Assembly: GCF_003932845.1 (NCBI RefSeq)
Contig: NZ_RQZH01000024.1
Location: 1 to 41,180 of the forward strand
From: Prevotella sp. OH937_COT-195
GTDB taxonomy: Bacteria; Bacteroidota; Bacteroidia; Bacteroidales; Bacteroidaceae
Reading direction: 5' to 3'
DNA length: 41,180 nucleotides
A program made the position numbers and the translations under genes. Positions 14,058 to 24,900 of this stretch are shown piece by piece; the first letter of the stretch is position 1; every line of letters starts with the position of its first letter. Under the pieces are notes generated by a model. It saw only the letters and a list, made by a program, of their open reading frames with translations, was not told the DNA's origin and did no database searches.

Positions 14058-16130
14058 ATGAAAAAATTATTTTACTCGCTGGCAATGTTGTTTATTGCAA
14101 TTACGGCGACGGCCATTCCCGCCAAGAAAGGAGTCAAGACCACATTGAAACTTACGGACGGAACGCAGGTGGTTGCAGAACTGCGTGGTGATGAGTACGG
14201 ACATTACTACGAGGCCGCAGACGGCAGAGTCTTTGTGGAATCTGAAACACCTAACATTTTTACCGTTGCCGACAAGGCAAAACTCATTGGTAAGGCCGAT
14301 GAAAGAAGGAAAGCACGCGATGCCCGCCGTGCTGAAAGACGGAAAGAGTTCGGAGTTCCCACGTCATATACCGGCAAGAAAAAAGGTATCATAATACTTG
14401 TCAACTTTGCCAATAAGACATTCAAGACGGAAAACAACAATGCACTCTTCCAAAGAATAGCGAATGAAGAGAATTTCTCAGAAGGATCATTTGTAGGCTC
14501 TGTACATGACTATTTCAGTAAGCAGAGTAACGGGAATTTCGACCTCACTTTCGACGTGGTGGGTCCGGTGACCGTTTCCAGAAACGATTCGTATTACGGC
14601 AGTAACGACATATATGGAAATGACCTGCGCCCACAAGAGATGGTGGTAGAAGCATGCAATCTCGTGGCAGACATGGTTGATTTTAAAGATTACGACTGGG
14701 ACGACAACGGTGAAGTGGATCAGGTTTATGTCCTCTACGCAGGTAAAGGCGAGGCGGACGGCGGACTGCCGGTCACAATATGGCCGCACGAGTGGGAACT
14801 TTCTGCCACGGGCAAGGTTCAGAACATAGACGGAATGCGCATCAATACATACGCTTGCGGACCGGAACTTAACGGATCGGGAAAAATAAACGGCATAGGA
14901 ACATTATGTCACGAATTTACGCATTGTCTCGGACTCCCCGACTTCTACGATACGGGATACCAAAACTTCGGGTTGAATGCATGGTCGGTAATGGACTACG
15001 GGTGCTACAACAACAATGGTTTCACACCGTGCAACTATACCGGATACGAGAGAATGTTCTGCGGTTGGGTAAACCCCACCGAACTTAAGGCTCGCAACAC
15101 CACGGTGACAGACATGAAATCGATGGACGATTTCGGAGAGGTGTTCATCATGCGCAATCCCGGACATGATGACGAATACTATATCTTGCAGAACGTGCAG
15201 CAGAAAGGATGGGACTTGTATGCAAAAGGCAAAGGACTGCTGATTATGCACATTGACTATAACAAGGATATATGGAAGAAAAACAAAGTAAACTCAAGTT
15301 CGTCGCGTCAACGATGCACAATCTTCCCTGCCGACAATTATCTTAACGCCAATTCGCTCGCCGGCGACCCATTCCCCTATGGTTCGAAAAACAGTTTCGG
15401 TAACGGCACGTTGCCTTCTGCCAAATTGTACAACAATAACAGCGACGGTACGAAGAAAATGAATATTGAAATAACAGACATAAAGATGAGTAGCGACGGA
15501 ACCATATCGTTCAACTTTGTTAATAACAATGAGGGAGCAGAAGAACCGGAAGACTTACTCTTCAAAGAGACTTTTGACAAATGTGCAGGTACAGGAGGAA
15601 ATGACAACAAATGGAAAGGAGGGATAGCAAACGCGGCATTCGTTCCCGACAACGATACATGGACCGTACAGAGTGCGTACGGTGCCGACCGTTGCGCACG
15701 CTTCGGCACAGGCAAGGTGAGCGGAATGGCAACAACTCCGGAATTTACAGTTAATGGTTCGGCAGTATTTAAGTTCAAGGCAGCACCTTGGGGCGATGAA
15801 AATAGTACGTTGAACATAACTTCATCCAACCAAGGAATAACGCTGTCGGATGCCTCTTTCGCTCTCAACAACAACACTTGGAACGAATGTACGCTGACAC
15901 TTACAGGCAACGGTACGGTAAAAATTTCTTTTGCTGCAACCAACAACCGATTCTTCCTTGACGACATGACTGTTGCGAAAGAAATTACCAACGGTATAAG
16001 CATAGTCAACCCAATTGTGAATGCTGGCAGCAACCGCATATACAGCATCGACGGACGTTATCTTGGCAACGATATCAATGCACTCGGCAGCGGTCTGTAC
16101 ATCGTGGGAGGAAAGAAAATAGTGAAATAA
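14058..16130 (+). CDS. M6-family secreted metalloprotease
   Basis: 690 residues with a signal peptide (about 1-19). After a propeptide-like stretch, residues about 105-500 form an M6-type peptidase with the zinc site HEFTHCLGLPD at 285-295 (His285, Glu286, His289 and Asp295 in HExxHxxGxxD) and the downstream WSVMDYG met-turn. A jelly-roll-like domain of about 140 residues follows (from LLFKETFDKC), then a sorting tail, NRIYSIDGRYLG...GLYIVGGKKIVK. It should be exported and act on extracellular protein. A -7 box TATCTTTG at 14004-14011 precedes it, and a strong terminator follows. It is not a C10 cysteine protease such as interpain. Confidence 0.88.
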   Translation: MKKLFYSLAMLFIAITATAIPAKKGVKTTLKLTDGTQVVAELRGDEYGHYYEAADGRVFVESETPNIFTVADKAKLIGKADERRKARDARRAERRKEFGVPTSYTGKKKGIIILVNFANKTFKTENNNALFQRIANEENFSEGSFVGSVHDYFSKQSNGNFDLTFDVVGPVTVSRNDSYYGSNDIYGNDLRPQEMVVEACNLVADMVDFKDYDWDDNGEVDQVYVLYAGKGEADGGLPVTIWPHEWELSATGKVQNIDGMRINTYACGPELNGSGKINGIGTLCHEFTHCLGLPDFYDTGYQNFGLNAWSVMDYGCYNNNGFTPCNYTGYERMFCGWVNPTELKARNTTVTDMKSMDDFGEVFIMRNPGHDDEYYILQNVQQKGWDLYAKGKGLLIMHIDYNKDIWKKNKVNSSSSRQRCTIFPADNYLNANSLAGDPFPYGSKNSFGNGTLPSAKLYNNNSDGTKKMNIEITDIKMSSDGTISFNFVNNNEGAEEPEDLLFKETFDKCAGTGGNDNKWKGGIANAAFVPDNDTWTVQSAYGADRCARFGTGKVSGMATTPEFTVNGSAVFKFKAAPWGDENSTLNITSSNQGITLSDASFALNNNTWNECTLTLTGNGTVKISFAATNNRFFLDDMTVAKEITNGISIVNPIVNAGSNRIYSIDGRYLGNDINALGSGLYIVGGKKIVK

Positions 16131-16155
16131 AGAAACAGGCAAATGCCACGAACTC

Positions 16156-16198
16156 ACACGGACAGATGTGTGTATTTCGACACATCGTCCGTGTTTTT
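16156..16198 (+). terminator. Terminator of the M6 metalloprotease gene
   Basis: ACACGGACAGATGTG (16156-16170) pairs with CACATCGTCCGTGT (16181-16194) with one irregular position, and a T run ends at 16198. It is the only feature seen between 16131 and the promoter of the next gene at 16325-16352 (TTG, 17 bases, TATATTTG). Confidence 0.8.
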
Positions 16199-16434
16199 CG
16201 TGCCGTTACTTTTCCCGTTGCCGGCATGTCCGGCTTCCCGCGATTTGTTTTTCATGCCTGCCGAAAGAATTGTCGCAGACGTGTAAAACAACACCATGTG
16301 CGCAATTTCATGTGACATATTTTCTTGTTTTAGAAAGAAATCATTATATTTGCGAAAAATTTCGCAATAAATAACAACCTGTATGTCAAAGTAATATAGA
16401 TTATTATCAATAACCAATAAACAACGATTTAAGA

Positions 16435-16941
16435 ATGAAAAGAATTATTTCGGCATTGATGTTGGCAATGGTTGCCGTTTGTGTAAACGCACAGTCGTTT
16501 AACGTGTATATACAAGATTCCGAAGGACAGTACACAAACATAAGAAATGCCCCCGGAGGCAAGGTGGTAAAGAGACTTGTAACGGGAATATACGCCTTGT
16601 GTGTGAGAAACGTGAGAAACGGCTGGTGGGAGATTGTTCCTAACACCTTGGAAGATGTTGAAAGTCAAGAAAAAGTATCAATGAACGATGAGAAAAGCCC
16701 ATGCTTCATACATTACTCCGCAATAGCCGTGGCAACACGCAATTATGACGGCAGGCAACTATATCTGCGCAAGTTGCCTGACGGCAAGGCGGCAGTGGAG
16801 TTTTCGTTTGGCGATGAAAAAGAACTCAGGCCGTTGAAAATAAAGAACGGATGGGTGAAAGTGCGGACATTGGACAAAAAACACACGGGCTGGATAGAGG
16901 AGGAATGGCTCTGCGGAAACCCGGTGACAAACTGTTCTTGA
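16435..16941 (+). CDS. SH3-like secreted protein
   Basis: 168 residues with a signal peptide ending VNAQ (about residues 17-20). The mature part has two SH3-like beta segments: YTNIRNAPGGKVVKRLVTGI with WWEIV, and LYLRKLPDGKAAVEF through NGWVKVRTLDKKHTGWIEEE. Bacterial SH3-like domains often bind cell-wall or extracellular ligands; none can be named here. The frame stands alone between the metalloprotease and metG, with a -7 box TATATTTG at 16345-16352. No sorting tail is present, so it may remain in the periplasm. Confidence 0.65.
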   Translation: MKRIISALMLAMVAVCVNAQSFNVYIQDSEGQYTNIRNAPGGKVVKRLVTGIYALCVRNVRNGWWEIVPNTLEDVESQEKVSMNDEKSPCFIHYSAIAVATRNYDGRQLYLRKLPDGKAAVEFSFGDEKELRPLKIKNGWVKVRTLDKKHTGWIEEEWLCGNPVTNCS

Positions 16942-17100
16942 CCGCAGATTGTTGACAAAAATACGGTCATGGTAAAATATCAAGGTTGCCGGGAATGTCA
17001 TAACTGACAGGTGCGATGAGAAGATACGTTCATTTTTGAACGCCTGCTTACATGTTTTTCGGAGTATTTTCGTAACTTTGCGCCCAAATAATTGAATAGA

Positions 17101-19209
17101 ATGGAACAGAAAAGAAATTTCAAGCGCACGACGGTAACATCGGCACTGCCATACGCAAACGGTGGAATTCACATCGGACACTTGGCCGGAGTGTATGTGC
17201 CTGCCGACATATATGTGCGCTATCTGAGGCTGAAGAAAGAAGAAGTGATGTTCATAGGAGGCTCGGACGAACACGGAGTGCCGGTAACTATGCGTGCAAG
17301 GAAAGAAGGGATAACGCCGCAGGACGTGGTTGACCGCTATCATAAAATGATAAAAGACTCGTTCGCAGAGTTCGGAATATCGTTCGATGTATATAGCCGC
17401 ACCACAAGCAAGACACATCATGAGTTTGCCTCCGATTTCTTCCGAAAACTCTATGAAGATGGAAAATTGGTGGAGGAGACAACAAAACAATACTACGACA
17501 ACGAGGCACAACAGTTTCTCGCTGACCGTTACATAACGGGCGAATGCCCGCACTGCCACAGCGAAGGGGCATACGGAGACCAGTGTGAGAAATGCGGAAG
17601 AGACTTGTCGCCTAACGAACTTGTAAACCCCAAAAGCACGATAAGCGGTTCGGAACCGGTGTTGAAAGACACCAAAAACTGGTATCTGCCGCTCGACAAG
17701 TATCAGGACTGGCTCAAACGGTGGATACTCGAAGGACACAAAGAATGGCGACCGAACGTTTACGGGCAGTGCAAGTCGTGGCTCGACATGGATTTGCAAC
17801 CGCGTGCCATGACGCGCGACCTCGACTGGGGAATACCCGTACCGGTGGAAGGAGCCGAAGGTAAAGTGTTGTATGTATGGTTCGATGCACCGATAGGATA
17901 TGTCTCCAACACAAAAGAACTGTGCGACAGTAATCCGGATCGCTGGGGGACATGGCAGAAATGGTGGCAGAATCCCGATACGCGCCTCGTGCATTTCATC
18001 GGAAAAGACAACATCGTGTTCCACTGCCTCATCTTCCCGGCTATGATGAAAGCGCACGGAGAGTACATCATGCCGGACAACGTGCCGGCAAACGAGTTCC
18101 TGAATCTCGAGAACGACAAGATAAGCACAAGTCGCAACTGGGCGGTATGGCTGCACGAATACTTGGCGGAGATGCCGGGCAAACAAGACGTGTTGAGGTA
18201 TGTACTTACCGCCAACGCGCCGGAAACCAAGGACAACAATTTCATGTGGAAAGATTTTCAGGAGCGAAACAACTCTGAACTGGTGGCAATATACGGGAAT
18301 TTCGTGAACCGCGCACTGCAACTTACCAAGAAATATTTCGACGGGAAGGTGCCGGCGAGAGGAGAATTGCTCGACATAGATAAGGCGGCACTCGAAGAAC
18401 TTGCCGCCGTGAAAGCGAAAATAGAAACCATGCTCGACCAATTCAAGTTCCGCGAGGCACAGTTCGAGGCAATGAATCTCGCAAGGCTCGGCAACCGTTA
18501 CATTACCGAATGCGAGCCGTGGAAAGTGTGGAAAACCGACCAAGGGCGTGTGGCTACGGTGCTCAACATCTGTCTGCAACTCACGGCAAACCTGTCCGTC
18601 GCTTTCGAACCGTTCCTGCCGTTCTCGTCAAAGAAACTGCAAGGAATGCTCAATATAGACATCACGGACTCGACTTCAAACTGCATGCAGACATCTGACG
18701 TGAAACTGTCGTGGGAAAGTCTCGGAAACGCCGACCTGCTCGAACCGGGACACCAACTGGCAGAGCCTTCGCTGCTGTTCGAGAAGATTGAAGACGAGAC
18801 GGTGGAACGCCAGATAAAGAAACTCGAAGATACCAAGAAAGCCAACGAGATTGCCGCATACGAGCCGGAACCGGTAAAGGAATACACCGATTTCGACACC
18901 TTCGAGAAGATGGACATACGCGTCGGGAAAGTGTTGAGATGCGAGAAAGTGAAGAAATCCAAGAAACTGCTACAGTTCGCGATAGACGACGGGAGCGGTG
19001 TGGAACGCACCATACTCAGCGGCATTGCGGCATACTACGAGCCGGAAAAACTCGTTGGCAGGCAGGTGTTGTTCATTGCCAACTTCCCTCCGCGCAAGAT
19101 GATGGGCATCGAGAGCAGGGGAATGATACTCTCGGCAGTAGATGCCGATGGCTCGCTGCATCTCGCTTCGGTTGCCGATGAGGTGAAACCGGGAAGCAGA
19201 GTGGGATAG
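17101..19209 (+). CDS. metG: Methionyl-tRNA synthetase
   Basis: 702 residues from the ATG at 17101; a TTG at 17092 is possible but unlikely, and the -7 box TAACTTTG at 17073-17080 leaves a short leader. Class I motifs are in place: HIGH at 24-27 and KISTS at 340-344. The zinc knuckle has four Cys (149, 152, 162, 165) and the anticodon-binding helices follow. The last ~110 residues are an EMAP-II/Trbp111-like tRNA-binding OB domain, starting [12 protein letters not shown] and including [15 protein letters not shown]. The enzyme charges tRNA-Met and initiator tRNA. The extra domain is usual in Bacteroidota MetG. Confidence 0.96.
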   Translation: MEQKRNFKRTTVTSALPYANGGIHIGHLAGVYVPADIYVRYLRLKKEEVMFIGGSDEHGVPVTMRARKEGITPQDVVDRYHKMIKDSFAEFGISFDVYSRTTSKTHHEFASDFFRKLYEDGKLVEETTKQYYDNEAQQFLADRYITGECPHCHSEGAYGDQCEKCGRDLSPNELVNPKSTISGSEPVLKDTKNWYLPLDKYQDWLKRWILEGHKEWRPNVYGQCKSWLDMDLQPRAMTRDLDWGIPVPVEGAEGKVLYVWFDAPIGYVSNTKELCDSNPDRWGTWQKWWQNPDTRLVHFIGKDNIVFHCLIFPAMMKAHGEYIMPDNVPANEFLNLENDKISTSRNWAVWLHEYLAEMPGKQDVLRYVLTANAPETKDNNFMWKDFQERNNSELVAIYGNFVNRALQLTKKYFDGKVPARGELLDIDKAALEELAAVKAKIETMLDQFKFREAQFEAMNLARLGNRYITECEPWKVWKTDQGRVATVLNICLQLTANLSVAFEPFLPFSSKKLQGMLNIDITDSTSNCMQTSDVKLSWESLGNADLLEPGHQLAEPSLLFEKIEDETVERQIKKLEDTKKANEIAAYEPEPVKEYTDFDTFEKMDIRVGKVLRCEKVKKSKKLLQFAIDDGSGVERTILSGIAAYYEPEKLVGRQVLFIANFPPRKMMGIESRGMILSAVDADGSLHLASVADEVKPGSRVG

Positions 19210-19248
19210 GCACCGAAAGGCAAAGAGCGTTCTTTCTCGCTCTTGCCA

Positions 19249-19450
19249 TTAAACCCAAATCGGTCATTATACCGCATTTGCTCAGATTTGCCATTGCCGT
19301 TACGCTTCCCTACTGCTTTAGCCCGCTTGCTGCCATCTGCGCAGCCATTACATCCCGACGCAGCCCTCTACGCCTTCGATGAAACGGCTGCACATCTGCT
19401 CAACAATCGGACAAAATCAGTTGAGGGTTCTAATGACCGATTTGGGTTAA
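19249..19450. repeat. MITE-like element with 20-21 bp inverted ends
   Basis: TTAAACCCAAATCGGTCATT at 19249-19268 is mirrored by AATGACCGATTTGGGTTAA at 19432-19450 (one indel), enclosing about 200 bases with no convincing gene. Compact relatives lie at 26901-26935 and 30870-30915, all between genes. This suggests a short non-coding repeat family. The downstream flank (19465-19555) holds further palindromes like GGAATTG...CAATTCC, also mirrored near 26974-27010. Confidence 0.6.
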
Positions 19451-19686
19451 AACATAAGATGCGGAACTGGTGGAATTGTTTTTCAATTCCGCCCGTTTTG
19501 CTTTCCGAATTGGGCGGTTTTGGTCTGCAATTCCGCCTAATTTGCTTTACAAAATCGGCTGAACTGATTGCAGAAAGGGATGCGGGGCACGGACAATATG
19601 CAATAAAGCACCATGTGTTATGCCCGTGATAACGTTCTTGGCAAAAAACATTGACAACTTTGTTTTTATGTTACGAGTTTTATTAT

Positions 19687-19694
19687 TATATTTG
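19687..19694 (+). promoter_or_regulatory. -7 box of the frameshifted secreted protein gene
   Basis: TATATTTG matches the family -7 consensus and lies 23-50 bases before the candidate starts at 19718 and 19745. A TTTG at 19659-19662 is 24 bases upstream, slightly too far to be ideal. Confidence 0.5.
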
Positions 19695-19744
19695 CAGACA
19701 TGAGAATTGTATCCTGAATGACAAACATGAAAATTTGGAAAACC

Positions 19745-20292
19745 ATGAGAAAACTTATTTTTGTTTTTACAATTTTGTTCTTTGCCACGCAGATTTCATC
19801 GGCGCAAGGCATAAAAAAGAAAGTTGAAAACATACGCAGACAATATAATACTGCACAAATGGTGGCGAAAGGTATTGGCACGGAAGAGTGGAAGGAAAAC
19901 GGATGCCACACGCTGACGCTCAATTCGCAGATAAACTATTCCGGAGGAGGTCAGGTGGAACATGATACGCAGATTCTGCTAACACGTTTCGGCGGCAGTA
20001 ATGATTATTCGGACAGTTTCAACACATTTGTGCCATTGTTGACACGCGAAACCATCAAGAGACCTTTCATTATATACCGTGAGATGTTGTTTGACGAGTG
20101 TACGGGCGAACTAATATTCTGTTATCAACGACTGTCGCCCGACGACGTAACGACAAAAGAACTGCGCTACTACTAATAAAGTCAGAGCCGGAATACAAAG
20201 AGGAAATTTTTGTATCTTCGCCCAAGGACATACTCTCCGTGGCAAATGCCATGAAGAGCCTCGTGCGGAGTTACAACACTGTGGATTACTGA
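19745..20292 (+). pseudogene. Secreted protein of unknown function, frameshifted
   Basis: The first frame (start 19745 for the best signal peptide MRKLIFVFTILFFATQISSA; 19718 also possible) runs to a TAA at 20174-20176, ending TKELRYY. The natural continuation is in another frame from about 20176 to 20292: KSEPEYKEEIFVSSP, then KDILSVANAMKSLVRSYN. Adding one base in the TACTACTAATAA run at 20168-20179 restores a single frame of about 183 residues. No family is recognised. The signal peptide indicates export. The hairpin at 20360-20400 lies after it. Confidence 0.6.
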
Positions 20293-20359
20293 TGTATGTA
20301 TCATGCCATTCTTTTTTGAATGCAATGTTTATGAGGCAGATCTTATCGCGAACAAGGAG

Positions 20360-20400
20360 CGGTCTGCCATTCTCACTTTTGTACGGAGAGTGACAGACCG
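20360..20400 (+). terminator. Hairpin after the frameshifted secreted gene
   Basis: CGGTCTG (20360-20366) pairs with CAGACCG (20394-20400), with an inner stem TCACT/AGTGA (20373-20377 and 20389-20393). No T run follows, so termination may be weak. No gene is seen from 20293 to 20572. Confidence 0.4.
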
Positions 20401-20572
20401 TTCCCAATGACATAAAGAAAACATCGAAAATACCGCGAAACTCTGCAAACAATACATTTCTCCCCAATTCTGCCAACGGGTTAAATATACATAAAAATAT
20501 TGAGGTTATTATTTTTTTGTGTATTTTTTTTGTTACCTTTGCATCAATCTAAACAATTAAAATATATAGAAT

Positions 20573-21808
20573 ATGAGAAAAACTTTACACATTGCCCTCG
20601 CGGCATTATTTTCGACATTGAGTCTCGGTGCTTATGCACAAGGGCAGACCGTTATCTGGGAAGAGAACTGGCAGACGGCAGAAAAAGGTAAACTTGTAAG
20701 TGAAGTTGTAAACCAAAAGGCTGTCTATACCATCAACACAAAAGACGGTGCGGCACCGAAATACGCCAAAATTTATACCAATTCGAAAGATGAGGCAAAC
20801 CTTGAACTACTTCTCCCCCAACCTGAGAATAATGAGACATGGAGTGTTGCAATTAACGACTTACAGGGTAAAAGCGGCATGTTTACGCTTACATATAAAT
20901 ATAATCAAAGTAAAATAGAAATTACATCTTCTACCGAAGGCGTAACCGTAACGGAGGTTAGCAAGACAGGAGCAGTAATCAACGTTCCTGTGGGAGCAAC
21001 ATCACTCTCGCTTACTTTTAAGAATATTGTAGCTAAAAAGAACGGACGAATAGATGACATCAAACTCGTTGCAGGAGAGATACAGGAGGTTTATACCGAG
21101 GTTGACAACATCGCGGCACTCAAAGCACTCGGAGAGGGTGCGAAAGCTATCTTGAAACTGACCGATGCGCGTGTGAATTTCACAGTTGACAGGGACATGT
21201 TCATTGAGGACGCAACCGGTGCAATAGATTTCTACGAATGCAACCTTCCGTTCACAACAGGACAGAAACTTAACGGCACAATAAAGGTTAAGGAGTATAA
21301 ATTGTATAAAAAAATGCCGGAAGTTACTGCCGTAACCGAGAACAACCTTGTGGCCACCGATGGCGAAGTTATGCCAAACGAGATTTCGATAGAAGATGTA
21401 AGTGCCGCAATGTTTTGCAAATTGGTTAAGGTTTCGGGAAAAGTATCTACCGTAGAGGAAGAGTACACCGATAATCAAGGTAATAAAAAGACTCGTATAA
21501 ACTATTTCCTTGAGGACGAGGATCATAACACCGTCCAGTTCTATCGCAGGTGGGGTACATTAGAAGGGACAGACTTATCGACACTGGTAACCGGCGATGA
21601 AGCAACGGTAACAGGTATAATTGTTCCCTTGAAAGATAATATTGTCATCGGTGTGACGGCATTCCAAAAGAACAATTCTACCGGAATCGATGGTGTAAAT
21701 GCCGAAGCAGACACGAATGCCCCCATATACAACATCGCAGGACAGCGCGTTGAGAATGTGGGTAAGGGTATATATATCCGTAACGGGAAGAAATTTGTTG
21801 TAAAATAA
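20573..21808 (+). CDS. Secreted OB-fold-like protein with sorting tail
   Basis: 411 residues with a signal peptide ending GAYAQ (about residue 22). The N-terminal beta domain (about 25-165) is followed by a region (about 175-370) whose strands resemble the OB-fold-like domains of secreted Bacteroidota proteins: EVDNIAALKALGEGAKAILK, then VDRDMFIEDATGAIDFYE and KVSGKVSTVEEEY. The C-terminus APIYNIAGQRVENVGKGIYI...GKKFVVK is a Prevotella-type sorting tail. Function unknown. A -7 box TACCTTTG lies at 20534-20541. A strong terminator separates it from the next gene. Confidence 0.75.
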   Translation: MRKTLHIALAALFSTLSLGAYAQGQTVIWEENWQTAEKGKLVSEVVNQKAVYTINTKDGAAPKYAKIYTNSKDEANLELLLPQPENNETWSVAINDLQGKSGMFTLTYKYNQSKIEITSSTEGVTVTEVSKTGAVINVPVGATSLSLTFKNIVAKKNGRIDDIKLVAGEIQEVYTEVDNIAALKALGEGAKAILKLTDARVNFTVDRDMFIEDATGAIDFYECNLPFTTGQKLNGTIKVKEYKLYKKMPEVTAVTENNLVATDGEVMPNEISIEDVSAAMFCKLVKVSGKVSTVEEEYTDNQGNKKTRINYFLEDEDHNTVQFYRRWGTLEGTDLSTLVTGDEATVTGIIVPLKDNIVIGVTAFQKNNSTGIDGVNAEADTNAPIYNIAGQRVENVGKGIYIRNGKKFVVK

Positions 21809-21823
21809 CAACCCGGCGATAAC

Positions 21824-21870
21824 ATAAGAGGGAACATTCTCCGGTATAGGAGAATTTCCCTCTTATTATT
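21824..21870 (+). terminator. Terminator of the OB-fold-like gene
   Basis: ATAAGAGGGAACATTCTCC (21824-21842) pairs with GGAGAATTTCCCTCTTAT (21849-21866) with one small irregularity and a six-base loop, followed by TATT. Confidence 0.7.
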
Positions 21871-21962
21871 AAAAAATGTTGCAAGCCATAATTGAACAGG
21901 TTTGCCCACCAATCACTAAAATTCTTTTAGTACGTATTTTTTATTTACCTTAAATTATAATA

Positions 21963-24900
21963 ATGCTTATGAGAAATCTGAAAGTCTGTTTATTAATGTT
22001 TTTCGGGTTGTTGGCAAGTTTATGTGTCAATGCTCAAGACGATGTGGTGAACGACTACAAGGTCGATTTTAACACCCCGATAACAACAAACTCAAATGCC
22101 CACGGTGCCGAAAACCGTGACTTTTTGGTAAGTTTGGGCTGGGGACACATGGTTGGAGTGGAGAACATCGGCTACGGCAACGTGCCGACTTACGTTCCAT
22201 ACACTTATAACACAACGGGCGGCATTGATAATACCGGTTGTTTGCAGGCGGGCGCGGGTGCGGTTTATGACTCGTATGCCGAGGACTATGTAAACATTTG
22301 GGACTTTCTTGTTACGCCGCTCGTGAAAGGAACCGTGACCATAAAGATGAAAAAGGTGGTAACCAACGGTTTCATAGAGTTCTACACCATGCAGAAAAAC
22401 GGCGACAAATGGGAAAAGGGTATTTTGCTTGATGCGAAATCGTTAATGCTTCCGAACACGAACGATTTTGTTACTTATACCCTTCCCGAACTGAAAAACT
22501 ATACCTACATAGGTATCAGAATGGTGTATTGCTATGTGGATGATTTCACTGCCACTACAGCGAATTTCAAAAAGATGGCAAGCCTGAAGGTAAACGACGT
22601 AATGCCGAACACCGACCAACTCATCGACGCAGATGCAGAAGGTAAATTCAAAGTGACGTTTACCACGACGGTGACGAACAACGGAGACTTCGATTTTGCA
22701 AAGGGAACCGAAAATTACAGCGTTTCGTTATACAAATATAATGCCGGGGGCGGAGCAGACAAGGCCGACCATGTACACATCGTGACAGTGCCTGTTGACG
22801 AAGACCTTGCAATGAAAGCCACGTCGGGAGAACTCACACTTACGGCCACACTCGACAAAGACGACTATCCTGCGGCTGAAACAAACGGTATCAGTTTCCG
22901 GATATACGAGAACATCTCGGGGACGTACAAATCAACAAAGAATGTGAAAGTGGTACCTTATGTCCCTATTATCAAATTGCAGACCAAGACCGGAAACTCC
23001 ACAAAAACATATTCGAGTGGCGACGAGATGTATCTCGGTGCATCTTTGTCTGCATTGACACAGGATGTCATGGCTCTGAACGATGGAGGCGCACCGCTGG
23101 AAATACAGAGCGTGACAGAGCCGGAAGGCTTTACAACAACACTGACGGCACAGAACATCGAACCGCACAAAAGTGTGAAATTCAACATCGCCACCACGGA
23201 AACTGCCGGAATGAAAGAGGGCGACTTGTTGATAAAGAGCAATGCCGGCGACTTCACGCTCAAACTGAGAGCGGTAATTGTCGGGACAGACAAGTATTTC
23301 GTAGATTTTGAAACAGACGACTCCACGATTGGCATGATTGTGGAAAGTATCAAGGACGGATATTACGAATACGGATGGATGACAAAAAACACTAGCGATG
23401 CCGGCTATCCCGGAAACGAGAGGAACGCGTTTATGAAGACCTATGTCAGTCCGAAAGCGCAGGGACCGTTCAAGATGATAACGCCGTTGCTCGACTTTAC
23501 CTCCGGCGATAATCTTAGTTTTGAGGCGGCACGCTACTATTCGAAAGACGGAGAACTGAAGGTTTATTACTCTGCAAACCGTAAGGATTGGACTTTGCTG
23601 CGCACGTTGAGCACGGCAGAAGGTACACCGGCAGAAGACAAGTTCTCGGAGAAGAATGCCCCGAAATACGGTTATGAGTTCTTGCGATATACCATCGGCA
23701 ACATTCCTACCGGGCAGTATTATGTCGCTTTTGAGGCTGGAAACAACAAACCGGTATTCGTTGACAACATCATCGCTCCGAAGAGAGTTGACCTGCCTCA
23801 CGAAATATACATAAAGGCATCGATGCCCAATGAGGGTGTCGTAAACGAGAAGATGACGGTATCGGTAAATGCACAGAACATGCTCGCAAAGACAGAGAAC
23901 GCGACAGATTATGTGGTAAAAGTACTTTTCAACGAAAAAGTTGTCAAGGAAATACCGGGAACAAGCATCGCGTCAGGTGGCAAGACCGACTTTAACTTTG
24001 ATGTTACTCCACACATGGCAGGAGAATTCGATGCTGTTGTAAAGTTCGTGTTCGCCGACGGATACGAGATTTCTTCAGAGACAATGAACGTTAAAATATC
24101 CGAGGAAATATTCTCTTCTGTTATTGAAGTTGGCGGTCCCGCACAGGGAAACAGTTACCATGCACCGGTAGGTACATATTACAAGAAGAGCGAGGCACAG
24201 TCTGTCTATCTCCCCTCCGACCTTAACGGAATAGCACCGGGAAGCAAGATAACGAGCATTACCTACCGCGGTCGTAACACATCGATGAATGATGTGCCAA
24301 TCAACCTGCAAGTGTATATTGGCAAGACCGAACTCAGCGAGTTCGCAAATCCGCTCACACCGGTTGACAACGCAACGCTCACCAAGGTATTCGACGGAGA
24401 AGTTACGCCCAACAAGACACAGACAACCGATGCACACGAAGATCTCATTACGTTAAATCTATCCGAGCCTTATGTATATCAGGGTGGCAACATCGTGATA
24501 AGTGTACGCTCGTCTGTCGAGAATTATAACATGTCGTTTGGCATAGACTACAGTATTTGCGAAACAAAAAAATCGATACGTCGCGGCATAGACAATGGAG
24601 ATTTGGAGACAGCATCGTGGGTGATCGCTTCAACGAGTACTTTCTCATCTACACCGGTAATCTTGCCTGTTGTTTATTTCGGTATAGAGGCAGAAGCACC
24701 GAAACTAAGCGGTATCGTTACCGACAAGGATACTGACCGACCGATAAACGGCGCCGCGGTGACGGCAACTGCAGGCGATGTGCTGTATGGCACAACGACC
24801 GACAGTGAGGGCAAATATTCCATGACTATAATGAAGCCCTCGCTTGCTTACGAACTTAAAGCCGTTGCCGAAGGATATACTCCCTCGAAGGAGAATATTG

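Noticed and set aside
16759..18579. A 606-residue open frame on the minus strand
   Set aside because: It is antisense to metG over most of its length, has no domain or signal, and metG is certain; it is a by-product of metG codon use.
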